64,000 nucleotides of DNA from Bactericera cockerelli (taxonomy: Eukaryota; Arthropoda; Insecta; Hemiptera; Triozidae), in the NCBI GenBank assembly GCA_024516035.1, contig CM044955.1, forward strand, positions 18,842,547 through 18,906,546, in the 5' to 3' direction. Made by a program: the position numbers and the translations under genes. Of the stretch, positions 22,251-49,464 are shown piece after piece. The stretch's first letter is position 1. Each line of letters opens with the position of its first letter. The notes under the pieces were generated by a model. The model was given only the letters and a program-made list of their open reading frames with translations. It was not told the DNA's origin and made no database searches.

Positions 22251-22504
22251 CAGGGGATTTTCATGAACCAGCTATAACATAAAAAAAAAATATTGTAAGT
22301 TTAGAAGAAGTATTAAGTGTTGCAAATTTAGACAGTTTTTTTACTTGTAATAAGTACATTTTTTACTATAATGTGTTCATTAATTTTAATTTTTAAAACA
22401 GTAGCTTGCATTATTCAGGATTTGACTACTCCCCGTAATCTAAAGATTTTGGTTCATTTTTGTTGTTGTGAAACAGATAATTCTCATTCTTTAGAAAATA
22501 TGAG

Positions 22505-22720
22505 GCTGACATGTGTATACACAGCCTTTATCAGGCTGGGTGAGGTTAATGTGGCTACCTGGTACTATTCCCAGTAAATTCAGAATAAAATGGCCCAACC
22601 CAGGCTCGGTGAGCTTAATGTGGGTAACAGGTTTGTGAGTTTCCTGCAAATGAGGGTAAAACCTCGGTCATGATATGACTATGCAATTGAGGTTAAACCC
22701 ACTTTAATCAAACAAAAAAA
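22505..22720 (+). mobile_element. SINE body fragments
   Basis: Contains atcaggctgggtgaggttaa, a second caggctcggtgagcttaatg and the tail atgatatgactatgcaattg. Same family as 3592 and 40540. Confidence 0.65.
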
Positions 22721-23935
22721 AAATCTGGAAGACTGTTCTTTTTTTTATGAATGCCATATTATAGTCAAAATTCTCTCTGGGTTCTATTTCCTAATTTCAT
22801 CTTTAATAATCTCAACTTCTGTTCTGGTATTCTTTGTCTTCGGGCAGCCTGCTGCTGGGCAGGAAGATGGCATTTCAGCACATCTCTCTCTTAATTACCT
22901 ATATGTATAATAGATTTAGATTAATTAAGTCCACTTGGCTTAATTTATCTGCTGATTCTATGTATTATATTCTGTTTGTTTCATGTTTTTGTTTGTTACA
23001 TATTTTTGCTTTTAATTCTTTTACCATGAAAATGGAAAAATATAAAACTGAAAAACACAAATTGTCTTTATATTTATTAATGTTAGCATTTCATCAACAG
23101 CTTTTCATCATTGTAGAACCAAATTGCCTTGAAGTAGTATATTTTTCATCAAATCCAAATTAATTTTAAAAATTTCCTTTGAAATCACAATTTTCAAATT
23201 TTTCCGGGCAATGGCGGTGGTAAGAAATTCAATATGGAGCCCCTTAATTATTAAGTAGGTATTCAATTTCCAAAACCTTGTAAAAATAAGCTTAATAAAA
23301 TGCTCAGGGGGAGGAAATAGTAAGCTTATAAAAGTGTTTCTAAAATGTTAAGCCTTGTCAAAATAAGCTTTATAAAATGTTTGAATCTTGTCAAAATAAG
23401 TGTTTTTAAAATCTTTTCTGTGCCGTCTGGGTAGTCTGCTGTGACTAAAGATAGAGATACTTTTAAGATGTGAACTTATGTGATACTTTTATTTTCATGT
23501 CAATTTTTTTTCTAATGTTTCTAAATTGATTGCATAAATATATTGATACCTTAGATTCCTTGGGTCAAATAAGCATGGATTATCTCTATCAACTAGGGGT
23601 CAGAAATGGACCCTAACTGAGTTAGAACTGACTCGAAAAATTAATATTAAAAATTGAATTCGTATCCAATGTCCTATACATATGTCCTAACTAAAGGGCG
23701 GGGTTATTGGTTATTGCCTATGGCAATCTCTTTATTCCAATTGTTTCTAGTCTCTTATTGGGATTTTTCATTCTTTAAGGTGTATTCTTCTTTTTTTTTG
23801 TTTTGTTCTTAATTATTTTATTTTAAATTTCACAATAAAAAAAATGTTCTATTATAAAAATGTGTCGTATTATTTTTAGGTGGTTTTACAGCTAAAATTC
23901 CCAGGGTATTTAAAACGGTCTGTGGTCTAGAAGAG
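22721..23935. other. intergenic, mostly unclassified
   Basis: Holds repeated short motifs 'aaaataagctt(a/t)ataaaatg' (23284-23410), the inverted end ctgtgccgtctgggtag at 23418, and a LINE-tail-like piece (aactaaagggcggggttatt, 23690). The open frame at 22834-23163 has no recognisable family features and I do not call it a gene. Confidence 0.4.
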
Positions 23936-23936
23936 A

Positions 23937-24258
23937 CAGTCCCCGAGAATGTTCTCGGAGACGGTTCCGAGAAGGCTCGGAGACAGTCCCCGAGAATGTT
24001 CTCGGAGACGGTTCCGAGAAGGCTCGGAGACGGTCCCCGAGAATGATCTCGGAGACAGTTCCCGAGACCGATCTTGGAGCAATCTCGAGCACCAGCAATC
24101 GACGCTACGGTGCGGACGTAGACTGTCCCGTAGCAGTCTCCGAACGGTCTCCTAGGTGTCTCCGATATCATTTTTTGGGATCCGAGACAGGACGATACAA
24201 TCTCGTTCCTAGATCTCGGAGATGGTTCCGAGACTGTTTTTTGTTTAAGGGGGTATTT
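23937..24258 (-). repeat. 47-bp minisatellite and right inner arm of the 9-kb inverted repeat
   Basis: Units of 47 bp at 23937, 23984 and 24031 (acagtccccgagaatgttct, then cggagacggttccgagaagg) are followed by degenerate ctcggag/ccgag palindromes. The block ends ttgtttaagggggta, the inverse of the piece at 16788. It is clearly richer in G and C than its neighbours. Confidence 0.8.
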
Positions 24259-24423
24259 TTAAACTTTAATGTTAACTAACAATGTCTAAAATGACAGTAA
24301 ATGATGGTATTGCAAAGGCTGTCAGTGGAAATTTACCTGCAGTAAGGACTTTTACAATGGCCAATTTCTTCAATTTACGCGTGTATTTCACGTGTGCTGC
24401 AGACGTACTTAGCAAACCAAATT

Positions 24424-24505
24424 CAAGTGCAGAAAGCCGTCCAATCGCTCGCTTTGGTTAAGAAACGTCCAGCGTGGTTAGGACATAGATTGGTGAACGC
24501 TTTGG
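24424..24505 (+). mobile_element. 5S rRNA-like sequence (SINE relic or 5S pseudogene)
   Basis: The stretch ggttaagaaacgtccagcgt followed by ggttaggacatagattggtg matches the insect 5S rRNA 3' half (AGTTAAGCAGCGTCGCGGGC, GGTTAGTACTTGGATGGGTG) by memory alignment, including the C-box region. The 5' half is degraded, so it is not a functional gene. Confidence 0.65.
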
Positions 24506-25289
24506 TTTAATTTAAAATTCATCGTTGGTAATTACAGGTCCCACGATTTACTGACTTAAGTTAATTTGTTAAGGATAACTTTAGTGTGTATGTTGAAAAA
24601 TATTGGATTGCGAACTATACAAGGTTATTGGATTATGTAAGAATGAGAAGTTCTATGCCATATATGTATAATTGTATATACATGTGGGCTAGAGATTTTA
24701 TCAAAGGAATCTCTATAGGTATTGCTCTTTTACTTCCGACTTTCGAATATGACGCTAATGAAAATCTTCTTCGTATTGCGTATTACATTTTTTTGTTTTA
24801 AAACAATTACGGACACAATACTTCTTCGTGATTGATTCACATTGAATACACGTGGCTATTTTGAACAATAAGTAACAACATCAACAGTCTTCTGTGAAAG
24901 TGGAACGTGAATTTGCAAAGTGTTCAAAGGTCCAGCATCCTAACTCGTAGCAATCGGTTTTGTACTACCAAGAGAGTATGCTGGACTCTTGAACACTTCA
25001 CGAATCCTGAATTCTCACAGAACAAAAACAGAAAATAGAAATTATCAATGTCGCGACTGCAGTATGGGCAAGCTAGACTCGAGGAGTCTAGAAAGAATAC
25101 CGCGTTTTCAATCGACGCGACGTGTTCCACAAACAATTCTTGTAATAGTCAGCCATAGTATCAAGGATAGTATTTATAACAAAGTAATTACTGTTTTTCA
25201 TTCACTGAACGCTTCAAAAAAACAATTTCATTGAAGTGATACCTATGAGAGAAACCTATGGAAACTGTAGTATTTCAAAACTCCAATTT

Positions 25290-25495
25290 TTTTGTTTACA
25301 TACTCTTGACGTCATCAAAACAAAAATGGCTGCCCGCGAAAATTAGGGTGTTTCGAATTTTCCAATTTTCAAATGAAATTATCTCAATGATTGCGATTCC
25401 TAAATTGAAAATGGATGTCACCAATAGAATCAGCGTGTTCTAAACCATAAGAATAATTGGTTTTTAAAAAATGTGGGAAAGCCCCATTTCAGGAT
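25290..25495 (-). repeat. right outer arm of the 9-kb inverted repeat
   Basis: Inverse of 16481-16690: tttgtttacatactcttgac, gtcatc, and gtgggaaagccccatttc. Identity is patchy. Confidence 0.6.
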
Positions 25496-25782
25496 AGATA
25501 GTACAAATTTCTGATTGGAAATTTACAAGCCCTTATTGTGGGATATTTTATTTAATTCATTTCCCTTACATTCTCGAGTGTTTTGTAAGTTTTGTTTGAT
25601 GTTTTATTCAGTAAATTTAGATTTTATATACGCCTGTTAAATAAATCAATTATGCAATTAGCAATGAAAAAAAATCACAAGTTCTGTCCGGATCATTTTT
25701 GGATGGTTGGAGTTATTACCCAATAGTTTTCCTTTAAAAGCCAATCCATCGTTAATATTCTTTTTTATTCAGAAGCTTGATT

Positions 25783-25905
25783 GATAAGTCGGCGGACTTG
25801 TAACCTGGAGGTCGGTGGTTCAGGTCCCAGTTTCAGCGTAGATTTAGTTAAGCGAATTTGAGTAGTTGTGTTATCATGAAAGTGATTAACACAAATATGA
25901 TAACT
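25783..25905 (+). mobile_element. tRNA-headed SINE (family 'gcggacttgtaacctggagg')
   Basis: Sequence gcggacttgtaacctggagg, tcggtggttcaggtcccagt and ttcagcgtagatttagttaa. Other copies are at 38618-38740 (-) and 38985-39060 (+). A palindromic tail tatcatgaaagtgattaac follows. Confidence 0.6.
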
Positions 25906-26319
25906 TTTTTTTAAATTAATTTTCCTTTTCTAATGACAACATAATTATATAATCTAATGAGCTGATAATAATGATTAAAAATAAAATTGCAGTCTTCTTC
26001 TTGAACCTTGCCTCTTCACTTTTAAAAAACTAACTTTTTTTAAAAAACTAACTTTTGTTTTTTGTGAGCCATCTGGTATAGTTTTGTTTTACTATTTTCC
26101 TATCTTATACTGTGAATACTTACTCACTAGAGTCATGATTTACATTTTTTTTTTTCTCGAAACAAAGTAATTATTATTCATTATCAGTGCAGCTGTCATT
26201 AAGGAAGGTATCACAAAACCAAATCTGACAAGTGAGTTGTGACAGAGCTCTCAATTTTCACAATTAATTACGTACAATTTACAACTGAAGGTCAAAAACT
26301 TACATGTGGTGTGAATTGT

Positions 26320-26840
26320 AATCAATTTTTGACATTTTCATGTCTTTGCTCTGGCACATAACCAAAATTATGTAACGAAATTATGTGACGAAATTATGTA
26401 ACGAAATTATGTGACGAAATTATGTAACGAAATTGTGTAACGAAATTATGTGACGAAATTATGTGACGAAATTATGTAACGAAATTATGTGACGAAATTA
26501 TGTAACGAAATTGTGTAACGAAATATTAAATTATAAAAAGAGAGAAGAGAAAAAGTATGTGTCATGCGCACAATAACGAAATATTAAATTATAAAAAGAG
26601 AGAAGAGAAAAAGTATGTGTCATGCGCACAATACGAAATTTGGTCAGTTAAGTTTTAGACCTTGAATAGTAAAGATGAAAATGTCCCAATGGTTGCAGAC
26701 TCGTATGCAAGCGTTTTTGACATTTTCATGTCTTTGCTCTGGCACATAACCAAAATTATGTAACGAAATTAAGTGACGAAATTATGTAACGAAATTATGT
26801 AACGAAATTATGTGACGAAATTATGTAACGAAATTTTTCT
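26320..26840 (+). repeat. composite 13-bp minisatellite with duplicated flank
   Basis: A 13-bp unit (gaaattatgtaac / gaaattatgtgac) is repeated about 12 times at 26363-26521 and about 7 times at 26752-26838. Between them a 58-bp segment (aaatattaaattataaaaag...catgcgcacaa) occurs twice in tandem. The sequence leading in, gacattttcatgtctttgct, precedes both arrays (26331 and 26718), so the whole composite was duplicated. Confidence 0.9.
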
Positions 26841-27204
26841 TCATCCTACTAAGCATTTCCATTGTTTTAAATGTGAACATAAAATTTTCATTTTGCTGAT
26901 CACCGCTTACCGCTCACCGCGATTTTTTTTTTATGGTCTGCAGCTAAACAAAAATTGATTTTAAAACACTTTTGAAATCCAAATTGGAAATTATGACAAT
27001 TTTTTTATTATAAATTAACGGGTTTCCCCATTTTTACATGATATGCTATCTATAAATTACTTAAATATTTATCTTTAATTTGTTGCAAAGAGTGATAAAA
27101 AATGTCTACGTCACTCCTAGTAAAAAATGTTTTCCCTGTTACCATTAACCTATTCATTGGACAGTTTTGGCTAATATTCGTAGAATAGGTATTAGGGGTA
27201 AAGA

Positions 27205-27470
27205 GGTTTTAATTTCTAATGTTTCTACAGTTGATTCGAAAATTAATGTGTTCTAGGAGTTCAGGACAATTTATTTGATTTCTTAGAATTTTGGTAAGGA
27301 ATATGATGTCGAGGAGTTCTCTGCGCGATCGAAGAGAAATTATTTTTGTATTACCTAGTGTCATAATGTAAGTATAGTCTGTTGTGATTCTCAATCGTAA
27401 CACCGTGTTTGAAGGCGTAGAAAAATAAATAATAAAATCAAATAGGGTACTCCTGGAAAAAAACAAATTG
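27205..27470 (-). pseudogene. non-LTR retrotransposon ORF2 C-terminal remnant
   Basis: The minus frame has SLRSRRELLDIIFLTKIL and INCPELLEHINFRI, the pattern 'S-x-RR-x-x-x-D-x-x-FL-K-L-x-x-x-I-CPELL--INF' typical of the C-terminal tail of jockey/CR1-like ORF2 proteins. Only about 80 codons are open and no RT core is attached. Confidence 0.65.
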
Positions 27471-27774
27471 GTAGTCGAAGTGATTGAGTTCTAGTGAGTC
27501 TTAACAAATATTTAACAAAAAATCTCTCGAAAGACAACTAGGTGTTGAAATGAATAGAAATGGAATTCTCTTACTAGTTTTACATTTCCCTTTCAAGTTT
27601 TACATAAAACTTTTTGTATATTGTACATTAAATTGTACATTAAAACTCTTACATTTCCCTATTTAAAATTATTCATATTTTTAAAAAGGGAAAGACAGCA
27701 TAGTATTCTGAGAGGCCGCGTCTCTCATATTGAGTGACATTACATTTTACTTTCAAGTATTTTTTTTTTTTTTT

Positions 27775-28075
27775 AAAGATGAGTGTTTCACAGCCGTTTT
27801 TATTTCGTAGCCATGAAACAGGAGCTACTGTAGACGCTCGTGGTCTGTGTTGTAGCCTGCCCATCCCGTACTATGCCTCCCCTCTGATGGGCGAGAAGTG
27901 ACACAATACTTCCCAATTAGGTGCTGGGTCAACACGAGCGCACCGGAAGGTATCCCTTACAAACAACTGTAACCAAATTAAGAATACAAATTTTTGTCGG
28001 CGCGGGGGTTCGAACCCGGGACCTTCCGCATGGCAAGCGAGTGCTTAACCACTGAGCTAATCGCGCGCTCATATG
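27775..28075 (-). mobile_element. tRNA-Gly-type SINE, full-length copy
   Basis: Inverse of 5945-6240: a T-run of 16 at the left (poly-A tail), body, then tcgaacccgggaccttccgc and ttaaccactgagctaatcgc, the inverted B and A boxes. Well preserved. Confidence 0.88.
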
Positions 28076-28099
28076 GTCTTTCAATATTAAATTTAGCCA

Positions 28100-29276
28100 C
28101 GCTACAAAAAAAATTAATAATAATAATAATAATATGGTGAGTTTGAAGGGTGGCCCCTGAGGATAATCCAGGTATGTTTGGATCCATCATGATTGTCTCT
28201 CATATTGAGAGAATTATTTGTCCACAGGGGATAATCATCATTTTTTGGGTTGGCACACAATGTGCTAATTGTTCAAACCACATTTTCCCGAATGTAATTT
28301 TTGCAAAGCAGAAACCAAAATTTTAATCAATTATTTTGCCAGGAACGTGGCAAATTTTTAAATGCAAAGTCCAACACTGAAATCGTGAGTTTTTTTTTTA
28401 ATTATGTATTTAATAACAAGATAACATATACAAAGGTATTTTTCTATAGCTAAAGCTTCTAAGAATTGTCTTTGAAAACCCAACACTGAAACTGAAGTCA
28501 TGAGTTGTCTATGACAACACAACCATTTTTTTTTTTTTTTTTTTTTTTTACCATTCGGCGCTTTAACTCTGTCATGAGACATGTCGTTCGCGCCGATTCT
28601 TCTGGTGTATTATATAAGTGTTTACAGTTTTATTATTTTTAGATAACTGAGTAGGGAATCAGCGCTCTCCACAGAGTCTGGCAGAGATGAAGATACAGTT
28701 AGGGAGGCTTATTTGTGCATGGAGATGGCAGTTTAATATAATTATGGTTAACGGAAAAAATTTCGCCGCAGCGGCAGTTTGGTGAAGGAACACAACCATT
28801 TTGTTGTAAATCATTATTTACTTTTGTTCTCAGCCTATCACATCAAGCCACCCAGATTAGACCCAGAATAGCTGTAGCTTTGTCGATGTCGACGGTTGCC
28901 AAATTCAATAAATACTGCAGCATTGACTTAACGAGAAGTGGTGTACTCTTACTTTTACACAAGAAAATTAAAAACGCATTATTATTTTTCAGTTGTAATT
29001 TGTATTACTTGCATTGCAATCTTTTTTTTTTAAGCTTTACTAGGTAGAACAAAAAATATATACAATAGGACACAAAGAAATATAAAGAAAAACAAAAAGA
29101 TTAAACAAATATACAAGAAGGAAAAAAAGAGAGAAAAAAAAATAATCTTATACATTATGATAGAACCATGTAGTTAAAAATGACTTTAAGCCCAAATTAA
29201 AGAAAAGCAATGTTATAAAGTAAGCTATTTTCTATTTTCAGATTTCTATTTTTCACTGTTACAGACAGTATCAACC
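28100..29276. other. intergenic and 5' flank of the S28 gene
   Basis: Long T-run at 28525-28550 and an AT-rich, purine-rich stretch at 29040-29150. The S28 promoter should lie in the last few hundred bases, and cttttcactgttacagacag just before the ATG may include an acceptor (ttttcag at 29241 or ttacag at 29263). I cannot place a transcription start. Confidence 0.4.
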
Positions 29277-44012
<14,736 letters not shown>

Positions 44013-44760
44013 TAAAACTAGGATCTCGCAAAACTGAAACGATTAAATTTCCTTTAACAGAAGAAGATATTGAGAAAAAAAAAGAAAAAAAAAAAAAAAA
44101 AAAAAAAAAACCCAAAATAAGTAGGATTCCGTGGAGCCTTTATTGACAAAGATCTTGAATTTTTTTTGACAGAAGATATTGAAATTTTTTGGGAAGCTTT
44201 ACTTCCCAAAAAATTAGATTCCGTGGAATAAGGTTCCATATCCCTTCCTTAAAACAGAACCTCTGTGACATGTCGAACCTGAATCTAAGAGAAGTAGAGA
44301 GGGAACTCAACGGACCAGATTTTTTTCCTCTAATATCCAGATTTCTCTTGCGAAGAGGTTATTTTCCCTATTAGAGAGGTATAAGTTTGACCAGGAAATT
44401 GTTCTCTTATATATCCAGATTTCTCTTAAGCTCAGTTCTCTTTTGTCCAGGTTTCTCTTATACCTTATACCCAATTCTCTTATACCCAGTTCTCTTATAT
44501 CCAGGTTCTCTTTAACCCAGTTCTCTTATATCCAGGTTTCTATTTATAACCAGTTCTCTTATATCCAGGTTTCTCTCATACCCAGGTTCGACTTTTACAA
44601 AATTAGGATGAAAAGTTCAGTGTCGCAGAGTGAACTTATTTTTTGACTACTCATCCACTGCAGGAACCTGCCTACTATTATGTAAATAGTTACATTTTTC
44701 TCTTTCTTTTTAAGTATAACATATTAAAATAAAATATTTTTTTATAAACTAATAAAACTA
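44013..44760 (+). other. S28 3' UTR and polyadenylation signals
   Basis: Two AATAAA hexamers at 44728-44733 and 44751-44756 are the first good ones after the stop. A degenerate tandem of about 17 bp (ctcttatatccaggttt-like) lies at 44400-44590, together with an inverted pair near 44115/44200 (gattccgtgga). Confidence 0.65.
44400..44590 (+). repeat. degenerate 17-bp tandem repeat in the S28 3' UTR
   Basis: About nine units of the form ctcttatatccaggtttct or ctcttatacccagtt. The same words occur in scattered repeats at 31037-31180 and 56936-57040 (inverted form aacctggatgtaagag). Confidence 0.7.
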
Positions 44761-45300
44761 ACTGTTATTTTTAATTCAAAATATTTTCTCAAAAGGAATA
44801 ATTTTCAGTATACCTAAACTTGCCTTGGGGGGGGGACTATCAGGGAGTAGACCAGCAGTCTGGCTGGGGGACTATAAACAGGGAGTAGACCAGCAGTCTG
44901 GCTGGGGGAGTATAAACAGGGAGTTGACCAGCATTGGCTTGGTTCTGGGGTTCAATTATTAGCCTCCTTGTAAAGACAGTGGTAAAGTGCTAAGTCATTC
45001 CTCCTCTGTCTGGCTACCATGGTTCACGATGACGCCACCCTATGATGATGAATGTTCTATATATATAAGATTTTTTTAAAGTAAAGATGTGATTTACAAG
45101 ACACGATTGACGATTAAAATTTCAAGGTGTTATTTGGGAGTTTTTTATTGTACTTACCTACATTTTTATTGTTTTCTCAGGTAACATGATTAAAAACTCT
45201 AAGGGGGCCAAATATGTCCATCTGTCCATCAATTTCGCTAGGTGATACCTATAATAGGTAGTCGTATAGGTATTATGTGATAATTGTGATATTTATAATA
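44761..45300. other. intergenic, with a 40-bp triplet repeat
   Basis: At 44826-44935 'agggagtagaccagcagtct' followed by ggctgggggactataaac is repeated almost three times; it is part of repeat X. The rest is unmatched. Confidence 0.6.
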
Positions 45301-45301
45301 C

Positions 45302-46707
45302 AGGGTGTCCCGTATACAGTTGCAAATATTTTGAGGGTAGGTTACCCACCGTGGACTATCATTATGAGCGAAACTTGCAGTAGGGCATTTTGCTTCGTTA
45401 AAGAGTTATGGCCAAATCCTGTTTTTCCCACAGGTCCAGAGGTCACTTGGATCGATGCACGTTTTTAAAGAAATGATAGCCAGTAAGTAATTTTTGACTT
45501 CATGTATGGATAGTCATGCATATTTCCCTTTAAATGCAGTTGGTTGCAAAAAAAAAAAATATTGAAAGACCAGAGAGATATTTAATCATATAAGTTCAAT
45601 ATTATTCTAAAATTCGATTTTTCCCTTTTTTCCCTTTCGTGAATTTAGAGTACTTCTACAATTGCAATTCTGCGTATCACCAGGTAAAAAAATACCCTTT
45701 GCTATTTTGTTTCAATAAATACAAAGTTCTTTCAGACGCGTGAAGGAATGAATAAGATCCGCCTTAATAAACGGCACCAGAAGGAGAGAAACACATCAAT
45801 CAAATTTTGAATCTGGGCGCTATTGCATTTTGAAGAACACTCAATGCCTGAAGCGGTCTGTGTGACCATTTTTGTGCCAACTGCAAGTTAAAAATGAAAA
45901 ATTTCTGAGTACAGATAGTTCTATTAACCAACTATATAAATCAAATCTAATAGTTAAAATAACAAGGCGATCAATTTGTTCGGTGGAAGAGAAAGCCACA
46001 AGCTTTAACCTCGCCCTTGGTTCGCTACATACCTATTCTTTGGGGTTCTTTTCATTTCATGTCCTGTGTTGCAGAAGGTATCATGTTTGTAGTTTATCAA
46101 TAAAGTATTAATAATAATAATATTAAACTTTAGGTTGGATGTTCCAGTTTTACCCAAAGTTAATTTTCGGCACTATTTGTTATGTTTTTGATAACATGAT
46201 TGTGATAAACACAAAAATGATATTTTTAATTTTAATTCTAAAAATAAATTGACAATTTTTGTTGTTATCGCAGAGTTTTTCTCCATGTGTATTCTTTGTC
46301 CATAATTACACCACTTGTTGCTGCTTTCGTTGCAGCCTCTCTCATTTTTCCTCACGATAACCCTGTGACCCAGTAACCCCATTCACATAAAAGTTCACAT
46401 CGACCGACCACTGTGAATGATCAATTTCCCTCTGTTAAACATCCCAGAGCAGTGTCCTATACCTACCTCAAATTACGCGCCAATTCTGTAAAAATTCAGC
46501 CAACTTTGAATTTTCCATCATGATTCAGAAGTGTTTTTTGAGCTTTATGTGTACTGCGTTCCATGATCTTTAAAGTAATATAAATGAGCTTTCTTTTTTC
46601 TAAAACTAAACATAATAGGGTATTTTTTTACCTGGTGATACGCAGAATTGCAATTGTAGAAGTACTCTAAATTCACGAAAGGGAAAAATCGAATTTTAGA
46701 AAAATAT
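45302..46707. mobile_element. fold-back element with 100-bp arms
   Basis: Arms 45598-45701 and 46618-46707 are inverse (tttcgtgaatttagagtact, tctacaattgcaattctgcg). The left outer end reads tacagggtgtcccgtatac, a TIR-like start; the matching right end was not found. A LINE tail (45977-46120, ending aataaagtattaataataat) is in the middle. Confidence 0.6.
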
Positions 46708-46729
46708 TGAATTTATGATTATAGTATAT

Positions 46730-48470
46730 CCATTTCATAGCCGATTTTATCATCCAAGATTCACCACGGGTTCGCTCGAACTCCTGATTGGCTCGACGAA
46801 TCGGGTTTTATCATCTCGAATCTCTGATTGGGAGCTGATTCGGAGCACTCAATTTGAGGAAGTAACCTTGATTCCCGAATCAGTGGTTCGAGGACCGATT
46901 GGCTCCCCAAAGAGAAAAAAAATATTGAAAATACTATAGAATTTCTTCTTTGGAATATTTAAATCGTAAACAAAGATAAAATGTTTATCTTTTTCAAAAT
47001 TCAAATACTTGTTTATCTTCATGACATCTCTATTTTTTTGCCCATTATTTAATTATCCTTGTCCTTGTTCTTCATAAACCTGTCATCTTATCCTGATGTG
47101 CTAAGTTTATAAAAGTTTTGTAATAAAGACTGAAATAAATTTGAATTATTCCTAAAAAAATACTTGAAAATTTTTCAAACTGGCCATTATCACGCGATTG
47201 CTATTAAAATTAATTAATTAATACTTATTTTTGTGATATTACATCTTAACCAAAAGGCCGAGAAGCGATTTGTGAGTAGTCACCGTTGCCCAATGATTTA
47301 GCGCTAGGCATTGCACGCATGGTGACCTTGGTTCGATCCCCAGCGGGGCAGGAATTTTTCTGCTCTGTGCTTCACCTGTGCTTTTTCTGCTTGTGCTTCA
47401 CCACAATTTGAATTTCTAAGTCTATATGATATTTCCTGAAAACGAGCTAATCCCAGGAAGATAAAAGCTCATTCGGGAACATTCTGAATTTGTCCGAATC
47501 TCAGTTCCTACAAGATTTAGGGCGTAATTAATAGACAACATCAATAACTTAAGTCGTTGGTAAGTGTCGGTTTTCCCTATCTTACACAGTACGCAATCCG
47601 TGACTTAGCGCCACAGAGGTATTACAAAAACGTCTATTAATTCCGCCCTTAGACTTTAAAACACATGTACTAAAACTTCTTGGTGACTCTGGGTATGAGT
47701 GCAGGTCCTATATCATCTCTCCACACCAGTATGTACAAACTCCTGCTGAAAACCTCGCTGGCTGAAAGTACATGAAATGCATGGGAACTATGTTTTCCGT
47801 AACCTTACACTCTGCCGGGCTGTCTCTTTCTTTGTATTGGCGTTCTTCACACCTCGGCCGAGGTGTTTGATAATATTTAGAATTCTTAAACAGCTAGGTA
47901 TGAGAATTATAATTATAATTCTAGTACACAACATTAATGAAAACGTGATGGAAATACAGTGGACATAGGGCAGAAAAATTTCTTCCCTGCTGGGAATAAA
48001 ACCGAGATCACCATCTGTCCCAATATCTTATTTTGACCATAATTCCATCCCTGATAGTCACATTGAAACAGCATTCTTACTCATAAGGTAATTTATTATA
48101 TCTTGCCCTGCTGAGAATTGAACCCAAGTCACACAAAATGATCATTGATCAATATGAAACTTATGAAATGACCATGTGAACGACACAAAAAAAAACGTTC
48201 AAAATGCTTTCAGAAATGTTAGCATTCAAAATGTAAAAAGTTAACAAAACAACATCGCAATTTTCGAAAAATCAGAGGCTTTTATGAGAGTTTTCGTATA
48301 ATTGCGATGTTGCCGTAACGCCAATCATGATTCGCGAACTCGAGCTTGAATTTTCGTGATAAAACCCGATTGGTGGATTCGTGAACCCTCGAGATTCGAG
48401 GGTGGTTGGCGAATCAGTGATTGGTGGAGTTGTGATAAACTCGGCTATAAATATGATAGCTATGACTCAT
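46730..48470. mobile_element. element with inverted 'agccgattttatca' arms
   Basis: 46736-46880 (tagccgattttatcatccaa, gattggctcgacgaatcggg) mirrors 48290-48450 (gataaaacccgattggtgga, tgataaactcggctataa). A tRNA-like head (47278-47350) lies inside. No coding. Confidence 0.6.
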
Positions 48471-49462
48471 CACGACAAAATATGAGAACCAATCAGATTC
48501 CAGAATTTCTTACAATGTTGCAGACCTAAAAATGTCTATTTTCAGTACACTCTCTCACTCGTTAAGAGTAAAAGGAGCTCTACTATACAAAGGTCGGAAG
48601 GGTACGTTTGGTGCAGGTAATATTTAAAAGGTTTCGCAAATGTTTGACTTGGTTCACAGGGCGGTTACCTATTGCTCCGATTTAATGACTTTCTGTTCAA
48701 AATTGAAATCGGATATCAAAAAGGTACATACCTATTGCTCCGAAAACTACCAAAAAGGTATAGTCCTATTCCTCCGATAAAGAAAATGGAAAAGAAAAGA
48801 CAAAAATTGAATTTAAACGTTTTTTATCTTTATTTTTAAAATATTTTTAAATACAAAATACATTTTTTTTTTTATGAATACAAAATACACAAAATAAAAA
48901 TAAAATACTCACTTCTTGGATTTTCTATAGTGCCAAGAAACACTTTCTAAGTAATCAAATTTGGATATTTTACCTTCCTTGTATTGCTCAACTGTAGACT
49001 TCATAAGGAAATATTTCTTTGTTTTGCCTGATCTGGCTCTGACTCTATCAGATCTACTGTTCATTTGAAGATAAGATATTCTCTGAATACCTAATAAAGC
49101 GTCAATAAATAAATATTTTTATTTATACGTGTAGAGTAAAGAAGGCTAGCGAAATGTAAAGCTTTACTGCCCACTATTCATTATCTAAAAAGTATATTTA
49201 TGTATAGAAAGTATAAGTATAAGTAATGCTTTATTTAGACTGTCAGCGCAAGACAGGTAGTCCCATTATGCCAACAGTTTAACAAAGCACCTCTTTATTT
49301 ATTTGAGTATAAATACAATGGAAATAAAATAACAATAATTACAGAGTAAAGATAATAGAAAAGTATTGTTTTTAACTCGTTATACGTGTAAAGTGTTTAG
49401 CGCATTGCGTAACAGAAAGGTTGAAAGCATTTTGGCGTGAAAGAAATGTAATGCTTATTGCT
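48471..49462. other. intergenic, possible minor ORF relic
   Basis: On the minus strand 49080-48912 reads RISYLQMNSRSDRVRARSG, then YFLMKSTVEQYKEGKISKF before a stop. It looks like a protein C-terminus, probably from a transposon, but I do not recognise the family. 'cctattgctccga' is repeated at 48668, 48728 and 48765. A LINE-tail-like piece lies at 49220-49340 (-). Confidence 0.35.
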
Positions 49463-49464
49463 TA

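Noticed and set aside
22834..23163. 109-codon ORF with a hydrophobic stretch
   Set aside because: AT-rich, no recognised motif, no splice partners and no similarity I know.
26320..26840. CRISPR-like array
   Set aside because: Units are contiguous with no spacers, in an animal genome; a minisatellite.
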